Positions 1 to 5,203 of a stretch of DNA of 10,233 nucleotides are shown one piece after another (the stretch's first letter is position 1; every line of letters begins with the position of its first letter). Source of the DNA: Hyphomicrobiales bacterium (GTDB lineage Bacteria > Pseudomonadota > Alphaproteobacteria > Rhizobiales > Aestuariivirgaceae); assembly GCA_013002595.1 (NCBI GenBank), contig JABDJG010000058.1:1-10233 (forward strand), given 5' to 3'. The position numbers were made by a program, and so were the translations under genes. The notes beneath the pieces were generated by a model that worked only from the letters and a program-made list of their open reading frames with translations, was not told where the DNA came from and ran no database searches.

Positions 1-159
1 TTCCCCGAGTTCATCGCCCGCAGCCGCGCCCATCCCGAACGGGTTCTGACATCGAGTGATCAATGGCGCCGGATGTGGGAGCAAGCCCGCGCCCGCCTGG
101 CCGTCAAACCCCACATCGACATCCACCGCTGGCGCGCCGATGCACCGGCCTGTGCGTGA
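1..159 (+). CDS. C-terminal end of an unrecognised protein (cut by window edge)
   Basis: Frame 1 is open from the first base to a TGA at 157-159, giving the last 52 residues of a protein that begins outside the window. The tail looks like real coding sequence: an Arg/Trp-rich amphipathic helix (SDQWRRMWEQARARLAV), then an alternating hydrophobic stretch (HIDIHRW), then the end ADAPACA. G+C is high at third positions, as in the neighbouring genes. I do not recognise the family and assign no function. The final codons and stop lie inside a 23-bp sequence that recurs after the downstream kinase gene. The next gene starts 153 bases later on the same strand, too far for tight translational coupling, though co-transcription is possible. 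Confidence 0.6.
   Translation, partial: FPEFIARSRAHPERVLTSSDQWRRMWEQARARLAVKPHIDIHRWRADAPACA
137..159 (+). repeat. Direct repeat, left copy (3' end of upstream gene)
   Basis: The 18 bases CCGATGCACCGGCCTGTG, then one variable base, then GTGA. This copy encodes DAPACA-stop, the end of the upstream gene. The right copy at 2408-2430 matches 22 of 23 bases. The copies are 2,271 bp apart, start to start, and the kinase gene lies between them. Confidence 0.75.
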
Positions 160-287
160 ACCGCCCTCAGGAATGTTGAAGCCGATCAAGACAAAGCCCG
201 GTCTGCCAGGCGATAATGTCGGGCACGGTTCCCAATTGAAGCCAACTCATTTAGCATCGCGGCCGGCTTTGCAGATTTAGCGGGGGT

Positions 288-302
288 TTCGGTAGCACCG
301 AA
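288..302 (+). promoter_or_regulatory. Small stem-loop just upstream of the kinase start
   Basis: TTCGGT-AGC-ACCGAA is a perfect 6-bp inverted repeat with a 3-base loop, ending 10 bases before the kinase ATG. A GGGGG run (282-286) lies just before it and a weak GAAG (300-303) overlaps its 3' arm. If the stem forms in the mRNA it would hide GAAG and bring GGGGG to about 11 unpaired bases from the ATG. A regulatory role is only inferred. There is no U-run, so it does not resemble an intrinsic terminator. Confidence 0.3.
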
Positions 303-312
303 GTGTCAGAGT

Positions 313-2355
313 ATGACTTTCAAGATTCTTCGCGGACCGATCCTGCTCGCGCTCGGCTATTTCGTGGCTGCCGCGCTCGGCTTGTTGCTGCTGTTCAGCC
401 AAATCGCCCTTATGTGGCCGGCCACGGCATTGCTCCTGGCATATCTTTACCGGGCAAAACTTCCGGATTGGCCGCTGGTTCTGGGGTTGTGTTGGGGCGC
501 CGGTATCGCCGCGAACTTCGCCATGGGGTCCGGTTTGCCGATACCCGTCATCCTTTCACTCACTGCCGTGGATGTGTTTGTCGACGCGCCAGTTGGTGCT
601 TTGCTGCTTCGCCGGTTCGTCGACAGGCAGACCATGTTTCGCTCTCTTCGCGGGGTTGCAAAGTTCATCCTGCTTGCCTGTTTGGTACCGCCGGTGTTGG
701 GAGGTTTGCTGGGCGGTGCGACGGTGGCTTACTCGTTCGGTGGCTCGCTGGTGGAAGAGTGGTTCAAATGGTTCGCCTCTGCCACCGTAAGCGTGGTGCT
801 GCTGGTGCCGCTGCTGCTTGAGTTGACACACGATCAGGTTCGCTCGAAGGTGTTCGGAACCCGCATCCTGGAACTTCTCGCCATAGTGGCGATGGGCCTG
901 TTGGCCTGTGGCTTGATCGCGGCTTTTAACTTCCTCGGCTTTCTGTTCCTGATCCTCCCGGTCCTGCTCTGGGCGGCGATCCGCTTCGAAGTCGCCGGGG
1001 TCAGTCTGCTGTCTACGGTCATTGCCGGCGCGCTCGTTTCAATCACCGTCGCAGGACATGGTCCATTCGTACCATTGCGGGACGACGTCATCAGTCAGGT
1101 CGCGTTTCTGCAGTTCTATCTCATGGCCAGCTATGTGCCTGCTCTCATTTGCGCCGTCGTGCTCCGCGAGCGGGCGGCGGTCGACAGAATGTTGCGGCAA
1201 GCTCAGAAGATGGAAGCGATCGGACAGCTATCTGGCGGGATCGCGCACGACTTCAACAACATACTTGGAGTCATCCGCGGCAACCTAGAACTGGCGCAAC
1301 TTACCCAAGACGATGCCAAGCAGGAAGAACGCATCAAAACTGCCATCAAATCCGTTGATCGCGGAGCCTCGCTGGCCGAGAAGCTGCTGCTCATCGCGAG
1401 GTCCGACTTCGTCGTTGCCGAGACGATCGACGTGAATGAGCCCTTGCGTGCGCTGCAGGCGCTGCTCACGAAATCCCTGACCGCAGCCGTTGATATCAGG
1501 TTCAACCTGTCTGAGGACCTGTGGCAGGTAAACATTGACGTAAACGGGTTCGAGGACGCCGTCTTGAACCTCGCATTGAATGCCCGTGACGCCATGCCAA
1601 ACGGGGGCGTCTTAGTGATCGAAACCACGAACAAGACCCTCGACGAGCAATATGCCGCGACCAATCCGGGTGGCCGGGCCGGTGAGTTCGTATTGATCTC
1701 GCTCAGTGACACCGGGACCGGCATGACAGAGGAGGTCAGGGAAAAAGCGTTCGAGCCGTTCTTTAGCACCAAGGACGCGGGTAGCGGCACCGGTCTCGGT
1801 CTCGCCATGGTATATAGCTTCGTGCAGCGCTCTGGCGGTTTTGCAAAGATCTATTCGGAGCCGGGTGTCGGTACAACGATACACATTTATTTGCCGCGGT
1901 CGTACGAGGTAGTAGCGACTGGGACGCATGAGTCGCTTCCGAGCCAGGAACCGGCGCGCGGCGACGAGTGCATACTTGTTGTGGATGACGAACCGGAGTT
2001 GCTGAGCATCGCCGCCGGGTATTGCGAGAGTCTGGGTTACGATGTGTATCGGGTGGCGAACGGAAATGAGGCGCTGACGCTCATCAATCAACACGAAGAC
2101 ATCAGTCTCCTGTTCAGCGACGTCATAATGCCCGGCGGGATGGACGGTTACGAACTGGCGATCGCCGCACACGAAGTGCGTCCGGCATTGAAGATTCTTC
2201 TCACCAGCGGGTTTACGCAGAACCGGGAAGCCTACCTTAACGGTAATCGTGAAATCGTCGGCTTGCTTGCGGCGGGATTGCTGTCGAAGCCCTACGGGCG
2301 TCACGAGTTGGCTGCGGCTCTCCGCCGGCTCTTGGACAAGAAGGACGACGACTGA
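313..2355 (+). CDS. MASE1-type membrane hybrid sensor histidine kinase with C-terminal receiver
   Basis: An inner-membrane sensor kinase of 680 residues that should autophosphorylate on His and pass phosphate to its own receiver. Residues 1 to about 285 are a run of hydrophobic segments resembling the MASE1 sensory domain (note MWPATALLLAYLY near residue 34). The dimerisation/phosphoacceptor domain follows, with GQLSGGIAHDFNNILG and His312. The ATPase domain has the N-box with Asn423, the G1 box D466-TGTGM and the G2 box GSGTGLGLAM from residue 490. After a short linker, a receiver domain (about 554-675) has acidic residues Asp558/Asp559, phosphoacceptor Asp603 in SDVIMP, Thr631 and Lys659. 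All key catalytic residues are present. The HDFNN box is typical of the HPK4-like class (family knowledge). The signal sensed is unknown. There is no adjacent regulator or HPt gene, so the output partner must lie elsewhere. The start ATG has only a weak ribosome site. Two sampled 60-base rows (1261-1320, 1861-1920) are 32/60 G+C against 40/60 for 6001-6060. Confidence 0.93.
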   Translation: MTFKILRGPILLALGYFVAAALGLLLLFSQIALMWPATALLLAYLYRAKLPDWPLVLGLCWGAGIAANFAMGSGLPIPVILSLTAVDVFVDAPVGALLLRRFVDRQTMFRSLRGVAKFILLACLVPPVLGGLLGGATVAYSFGGSLVEEWFKWFASATVSVVLLVPLLLELTHDQVRSKVFGTRILELLAIVAMGLLACGLIAAFNFLGFLFLILPVLLWAAIRFEVAGVSLLSTVIAGALVSITVAGHGPFVPLRDDVISQVAFLQFYLMASYVPALICAVVLRERAAVDRMLRQAQKMEAIGQLSGGIAHDFNNILGVIRGNLELAQLTQDDAKQEERIKTAIKSVDRGASLAEKLLLIARSDFVVAETIDVNEPLRALQALLTKSLTAAVDIRFNLSEDLWQVNIDVNGFEDAVLNLALNARDAMPNGGVLVIETTNKTLDEQYAATNPGGRAGEFVLISLSDTGTGMTEEVREKAFEPFFSTKDAGSGTGLGLAMVYSFVQRSGGFAKIYSEPGVGTTIHIYLPRSYEVVATGTHESLPSQEPARGDECILVVDDEPELLSIAAGYCESLGYDVYRVANGNEALTLINQHEDISLLFSDVIMPGGMDGYELAIAAHEVRPALKILLTSGFTQNREAYLNGNREIVGLLAAGLLSKPYGRHELAAALRRLLDKKDDD

Positions 2356-2407
2356 GGGCAAAGACTTTAGCTGGTCGGCGACATGGTGACGGTGTGGTGT
2401 GCGATCA

Positions 2408-2430
2408 CCGATGCACCGGCCTGTGTGTGA
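2408..2430 (+). repeat. Direct repeat, right copy (downstream of kinase)
   Basis: Matches 137-159 at 22 of 23 positions, the one difference being T for C at 2426. Read in the corresponding frame it also gives DAPAC then a stop (DAPACV). It lies in the 77-base gap between the convergent kinase and lyase genes, two bases before the lyase stop codon. The preceding codons in this frame (MVTVWCAIT) keep the alternating hydrophobic pattern of the first copy, but the DNA there does not match. Confidence 0.75.
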
Positions 2431-2432
2431 GG

Positions 2433-3395
2433 TTATAGCTGCCGGTCTCCGTTATCGCCTTGGACATAGGTCGTCACCGGCATCGATCTGATCCGGGTGT
2501 AGTTGTCGAGATATGCCGTTGCCGGTCCCGGCGTGAAGTTGCGGTAGATGCCGAATTTGAAATACTGATACGGCCCGGCGGCCACCTTATCGCCGATCGA
2601 TCCGGTCACCCGGGCAATGAAACGGCCGTTGGCCCAGATTTCGATCAGTCCTTTGCCGTTGCGCCCGCCGCGCACCCGGTAATTCATGTCGACCCAGCCG
2701 CGATAGGGATCGGGCAGCACGTGGTTCGCCGAATGTTGAACCCTGATGTCGGTTTTGCAGGTGGTTTTGGTTCCGGCAACCGGGAAGATGCGTGCGGTGG
2801 TGGAGTTGTTCCGTTCGGTCACCGGCAGGTTTTGTGCCGATGCATCGGAACTCGCCACGACCACGCGGCAGTCATCGTCCTGAACGGTGATCGTGTAGAC
2901 GCCGCGATTGAACCGCTGGGCCAGGAACGGGCTGCCGCCCGACTGTTGTTTCCACTGGCCCGAGACCCACCTCGATGTCGATGTGGCGCCGGTCAGCCGG
3001 AAGCTGAAACTGTACCAGGCCTCTTCGCCGAATTTGATCTGATGCTGTGGCGCCTCGCGGATTTCATTGCGCTGGCAGCTTTGCCCGCAGCCTCTCACAA
3101 GTCCGTCGACGCTGATGGCGATCGATTTCCTGGCCACCCGCGACATCCGCGGTTCGATCCAGTAGTGACCATGGTGGGCCTGGCGCATCCACCACTTGGT
3201 GGGGTCGATGGTGCGGGCCTCAAAGTTGTCCGACAAGGCGCTGGTTGGTTGAGTGTGCTCGCTGGTTGTCTTGTTTGCAACAACGAGGGCGAGCTGAGTG
3301 TTCTCGCCAGCATTGCTGTCATTTCCGCCCACTGACACGCAGCCCAGCAGCAACAGCATCGCCAGACGTGATTGCTTATGGCAGGTGGTGGACAT
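2433..3395 (-). CDS. Secreted lipoprotein, heparin-lyase-like polysaccharide lyase
   Basis: A protein of 320 residues. A basic start (HKQSR) precedes a hydrophobic stretch and the lipobox LLGC with Cys19, followed by Val, so it is probably an outer-membrane-directed lipoprotein. Residues 34-55 look like a flexible linker. The rest resembles the heparin-lyase-like jelly-roll family (Polysacc_lyase, PF14099): RNEIRE (109-114), EEAWYSFSFRL (124-134), SGQWKQQ (145-151), and near the C-terminus WVDMNYRVRGG, GLIEIWANGRF and YFKFGIYRNF followed by AYLDNYTRI. Such enzymes cleave uronic-acid-containing polysaccharides by beta-elimination. The substrate cannot be read from sequence. In related proteins as I recall them, the motif QW is often followed by His; here it is Lys149. 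Cys103 and Cys107 could form a disulphide. The start follows AAGGAG (3410-3415) at a long 14-base spacing, but no closer in-frame start exists and a start at Met13 would destroy the signal peptide. A non-lytic, sugar-binding role is possible. Confidence 0.7.
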   Translation of the reverse strand: MSTTCHKQSRLAMLLLLGCVSVGGNDSNAGENTQLALVVANKTTSEHTQPTSALSDNFEARTIDPTKWWMRQAHHGHYWIEPRMSRVARKSIAISVDGLVRGCGQSCQRNEIREAPQHQIKFGEEAWYSFSFRLTGATSTSRWVSGQWKQQSGGSPFLAQRFNRGVYTITVQDDDCRVVVASSDASAQNLPVTERNNSTTARIFPVAGTKTTCKTDIRVQHSANHVLPDPYRGWVDMNYRVRGGRNGKGLIEIWANGRFIARVTGSIGDKVAAGPYQYFKFGIYRNFTPGPATAYLDNYTRIRSMPVTTYVQGDNGDRQL

Positions 3396-3447
3396 GGGTT
3401 CGGTATCAGCTCCTTGAAAGTTCGTTTGTGCTCCGGTTGGCGGTAAC

Positions 3448-3468
3448 TGTTGACAAGAACGATCAACA
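3448..3468. promoter_or_regulatory. Inverted repeat TGTTGA-N9-TCAACA (possible operator)
   Basis: Perfect 6-bp arms at 3448-3453 and 3463-3468 around a 9-base centre, in the region between the divergent lyase and EamA genes. The left arm overlaps TTGACA (3450-3455) on the + strand. It lies 53 bp upstream of the lyase start codon, where a repressor could act on the lyase promoter. The regulator is unknown and chance occurrence is possible. Confidence 0.3.
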
Positions 3469-3505
3469 ACGACCGCCCGTTATCTATGGCTTAGCAATTC
3501 TGAGA

Positions 3506-3530
3506 TCACGCGAATGTGACGTCCATCACC
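3506..3530. promoter_or_regulatory. CRP-family-like site with three half-sites at 10-bp intervals
   Basis: TCAC (3506-3509), GTGA (3516-3519) and TCAC (3526-3529) alternate in orientation with exactly 10 bp between starts. The right pair reads TGTGA-CGTCCA-TCACC (3515-3530), one base from the CRP consensus TGTGA-N6-TCACA. It lies between the divergent lyase and EamA genes, about 111 bp from the lyase start. A possible lyase -10 (TAGATA, - strand, 3486 to 3481) lies nearby, but neither dyad centre falls exactly at -41.5 from the start it predicts. Regulation of the lyase by carbon or cyclic-nucleotide status is inferred. Confidence 0.4.
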
Positions 3531-3559
3531 TAGCGTTAAGATTTAGCTGCGGTTTCAAA

Positions 3560-3577
3560 AAATACAACAAATACAAT
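3560..3577 (+). repeat. 9-bp tandem repeat in AT-rich intergenic DNA
   Basis: AAATACAAC followed directly by AAATACAAT, matching 8 of 9 bases. The second copy holds TACAAT (3572-3577), a fair -10 sequence on the + strand, but no good -35 lies 16-18 bases upstream. The 315 bases from 3396 to 3710 otherwise hold no convincing gene. The other items are listed separately. Confidence 0.45.
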
Positions 3578-3672
3578 GTGGCTTGAGGGAATCTTCGCCA
3601 AGCTTGACAGAAATTGCAGGTTTGTGTCTGTCTGCTGGACTGGATTGGCCAGCGCCCGAACGGAGAGAAGCG

Positions 3673-3714
3673 ATGTTGAGACCACCCGTTGTCCCGCCAC
3701 GGATGATGTCTTGA
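3673..3714 (+). other. Possible 13-codon leader ORF overlapping the EamA start
   Basis: ATG at 3673 follows a good ribosome site (GGAGAG, 3662-3667, 5-base spacing) and encodes MLRPPVVPPRMMS, ending in TGA at 3712-3714. That stop overlaps the likely TTG start of the EamA gene at 3711-3713 (sequence TTGA). The arrangement would suit translational coupling, in which ribosomes ending the leader restart at TTG. The proline pairs could slow ribosomes. It may be chance, or the ATG may be the true gene start with a sequencing frameshift in between. Confidence 0.3.
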
Positions 3715-4610
3715 AACCACAGATCTCCGGCGCGCCCATTCTCACCGTCCTGCTGATCGGCCTCCTGTGGGGGCTGAACTGGCCGGCGGTCAAATTCATG
3801 CTCACTGAAATCCCGCCGCTGACCATTCGCGCGGTGGCCTTGTCGCTGGCCGGCATCCTGCTGGGCACATTTCTGAAAATGAGGGGCGAGAGCCTGCGCC
3901 CGGCGCCGGCCGACCGCCTGCCGATCGCCATCACCGGTCTTCTGGTGATCTTCGGTTTCAATGTCTGTGCCGCGCTCGGTCAGTCGCTGACCGATACCTC
4001 AAGGGCTGCGATCATTGCTTTTACCATGCCGGCATTGACGGCAGCCTTTGCCGTCATGTTCCTCGGTGAACGTCTGAGTGGGCGCACATTGACCGCGCTG
4101 GTGCTCGGCATGGCCGGGCTTGGCGTTCTGGCATTGGAGGATTTTGCCGGCCTGATCGCCCAGCCGGCCGGCCCCGTGGTCATGTTCCTTGCCGCCCTGT
4201 CCTGGGCGCTTGGTACCGTTGCACTCAAGGCCCGCACCTGGAGTCTGCCGCCGCTGGCGCTCAGCGTCTGGTTCTTTGCCGTCTCCAGCGCCGTGTGCTG
4301 GCCGCTGGTGCTCATCTTCGAGCCGCCCTGGCAGCAAAGCTGGCCGTCGCCGCCGGTGCTGTGGACGCTGGCCTATCACACTCTCGGCCCGATGATCGTC
4401 TGCTATGGCCTGTGGACCACCATGGTCGGCAAGGTCTCGGCCACCATAGCCGCCATCGCCACGCTGATGGTCCCGGTCGTCGGCGTTGCCTCGGCGGTCA
4501 TCCTGCTGGGCGATGAACTGACCTGGCACAAGGTCGTCGCGCTGGCGATGGTGCTGGCCTCCATCGCCATGACGCAATTTTTCATCAAACCGGCACGTTA
4601 TACAAAATGA
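3711..4610 (+). CDS. EamA/DMT-superfamily membrane transporter
   Basis: An inner-membrane permease of the drug/metabolite transporter superfamily. From the TTG start it has 299 residues, the usual length, with about ten hydrophobic segments in two EamA repeats (roughly 10-140 and 150-295). The first holds LLWGLNWPAVKF and FTMPALTAAFAVMFLGERLSG-type sequence. The second ends with VVGVASAVILLGDELTW, the equivalent position in the duplicated fold. Members export or import amino acids, metabolites or drugs; the substrate is not predictable here. The frame stays open upstream to an ATG at 3576, but those 45 codons are polar, unlike the family, and not preceded by a good ribosome site. TTG 3711 gives MKPQISGAPILTVLL, a normal family N-terminus, with GGA 7 bases upstream. 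The 3' end overlaps the convergent acetyltransferase by 26 bp. It is divergent from the lyase, so the two may share control. Confidence 0.88.
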   Translation: MKPQISGAPILTVLLIGLLWGLNWPAVKFMLTEIPPLTIRAVALSLAGILLGTFLKMRGESLRPAPADRLPIAITGLLVIFGFNVCAALGQSLTDTSRAAIIAFTMPALTAAFAVMFLGERLSGRTLTALVLGMAGLGVLALEDFAGLIAQPAGPVVMFLAALSWALGTVALKARTWSLPPLALSVWFFAVSSAVCWPLVLIFEPPWQQSWPSPPVLWTLAYHTLGPMIVCYGLWTTMVGKVSATIAAIATLMVPVVGVASAVILLGDELTWHKVVALAMVLASIAMTQFFIKPARYTK

Positions 4611-5031
4611 AGTCGGTCTTGGGCCCATAGGTGTCATAGAGCCGGCGGGCCGGATAGTTGAACTCCTGGGTCAGCCAGCGCACGCCGGGCAGCCCGCGGG
4701 CCCTGGCGAATTCGACCACGTGATCGATCATCGCCCGCCCGGCGCCGGAGCCGCGCACATCCGGCTCGACATAAAGATCGCTCAGATAACACACCATGCC
4801 GCCGCCCAGCGAGCGGTGCATCAGCTGATATTGGGTAAAGCCGATGACCTCACCGTTGTCATCGGCGGCAACATCGCACCAGAAGTCATTGCCGGCATCG
4901 AATATCCAGTCCCACACCCGGTCATACCCGCCATCGGGTATGGACGTCATGTAGAACATTGCGTAATCGGCAAACAACCGCTCCCACGTTGCCCGGTCAC
5001 CCTCGCCAAGCGGCCTGATCGTGATGCCCAT
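4585..5031 (-). CDS. GNAT-family N-acetyltransferase
   Basis: A 148-residue cytosolic acetyltransferase that should transfer acetyl from acetyl-CoA to an amine. The fold is recognisable from the N-terminal strand ITIRPLGEGD, the acidic turn DDNGEVIGF at 57-65, the strand YLSDLYVEPDV, and the acetyl-CoA pyrophosphate loop R93-G-S-G-A-G98 followed by the helix RAMIDHVVEFARARG. The C-terminus NYPARRLYDTYGPKTDF is the usual AR-LY motif of the family. The length is normal for a single-domain GNAT. The start at 5031 is supported by AGGAG (5040-5044) 8 bases upstream. The substrate is unknown; the aromatic-rich N-terminal half (FYMTSIPDGGYDRVWDWIF) presumably forms the acceptor site. The gene converges on the EamA gene with overlapping 3' ends and diverges from the oxidoreductase gene. 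Confidence 0.9.
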   Translation of the reverse strand: MGITIRPLGEGDRATWERLFADYAMFYMTSIPDGGYDRVWDWIFDAGNDFWCDVAADDNGEVIGFTQYQLMHRSLGGGMVCYLSDLYVEPDVRGSGAGRAMIDHVVEFARARGLPGVRWLTQEFNYPARRLYDTYGPKTDFILYNVPV

Positions 5032-5109
5032 GCTGCTTTCTCCTGATTGTGGTGGTTTGTATCTAACTCCTGACTGGACTGAGGCATATGGCCAGATTGA
5101 GACTTTCCG

Positions 5110-5126
5110 GCCAGTCCGCATTGCGC
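5110..5126 (+). repeat. 17-bp direct repeat, copy 1
   Basis: GCCAGTCCGCATTGCGC, matched at 15 of 17 positions by 5168-5184, with starts 58 bp apart. Both copies lie between the divergent acetyltransferase and oxidoreductase genes. A poor candidate promoter (TTGCCG at 5133-5138, with TTATGC at 5156-5161 about 17 bp on) sits between them, so the pair could be regulator sites flanking the oxidoreductase promoter (inference). Confidence 0.5.
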
Positions 5127-5133
5127 GCGCAAT
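5120..5133. repeat. 14-bp perfect palindrome
   Basis: ATTGCGCGCGCAAT reads the same on both strands and overlaps the right half of direct repeat copy 1. Its half ATTGCGC recurs in copy 2 at 5178-5184. It may be a dimeric regulator site for the oxidoreductase or the acetyltransferase gene. Confidence 0.45.
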
Positions 5134-5167
5134 TGCCGTCGCCGCTGCTTGGCGATTATGCCATAAA

Positions 5168-5184
5168 GCCAATCCGTATTGCGC
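5168..5184 (+). repeat. 17-bp direct repeat, copy 2
   Basis: GCCAATCCGTATTGCGC, differing from copy 1 at two pyrimidine or purine transitions. It ends 19 bases before the proposed oxidoreductase start, so a protein bound here would affect transcription start or early elongation. Confidence 0.5.
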
Positions 5185-5190
5185 ATTGTG

Positions 5191-5195
5191 AGGGG
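5191..5195 (+). promoter_or_regulatory. Ribosome binding site for the ATT-started oxidoreductase
   Basis: AGGGG, 8 bases before ATT 5204. It overlaps the in-frame TGA (5189-5191) that bounds the frame, so translation must begin after it. The spacing is ideal for ATT 5204 and for no ATG, GTG or TTG. Confidence 0.55.
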
Positions 5196-5203
5196 AAAGA
5201 GCC

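Noticed and set aside
1612..2361. Long - strand open frame of 249 codons opposite the kinase gene
   Set aside because: It is antisense to the ATPase and receiver domains with all catalytic motifs; codon bias of a high-G+C gene explains the open frame.
2384..2410. Hairpin GGTG-N6-CACC after the kinase gene as a terminator
   Set aside because: The stem is only 4-5 bp and no T-run follows on either strand.
2460..3335. Long + strand open frame of 291 codons opposite the lyase gene
   Set aside because: It is the antisense shadow of the lyase, which has a signal peptide, lipobox and family motifs; the + frame has a proteinlike length but no recognisable domain.
3604..3609. TTGACA as the -35 of an EamA promoter
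   Set aside because: No acceptable -10 lies 16-19 bases downstream (the sequence there is TGTCTGTC), so the promoter is not supported.
3576..3710. Upstream extension of the EamA protein to ATG 3576
   Set aside because: The 45 extra residues are polar and unlike family N-termini, and no good ribosome site precedes ATG 3576.
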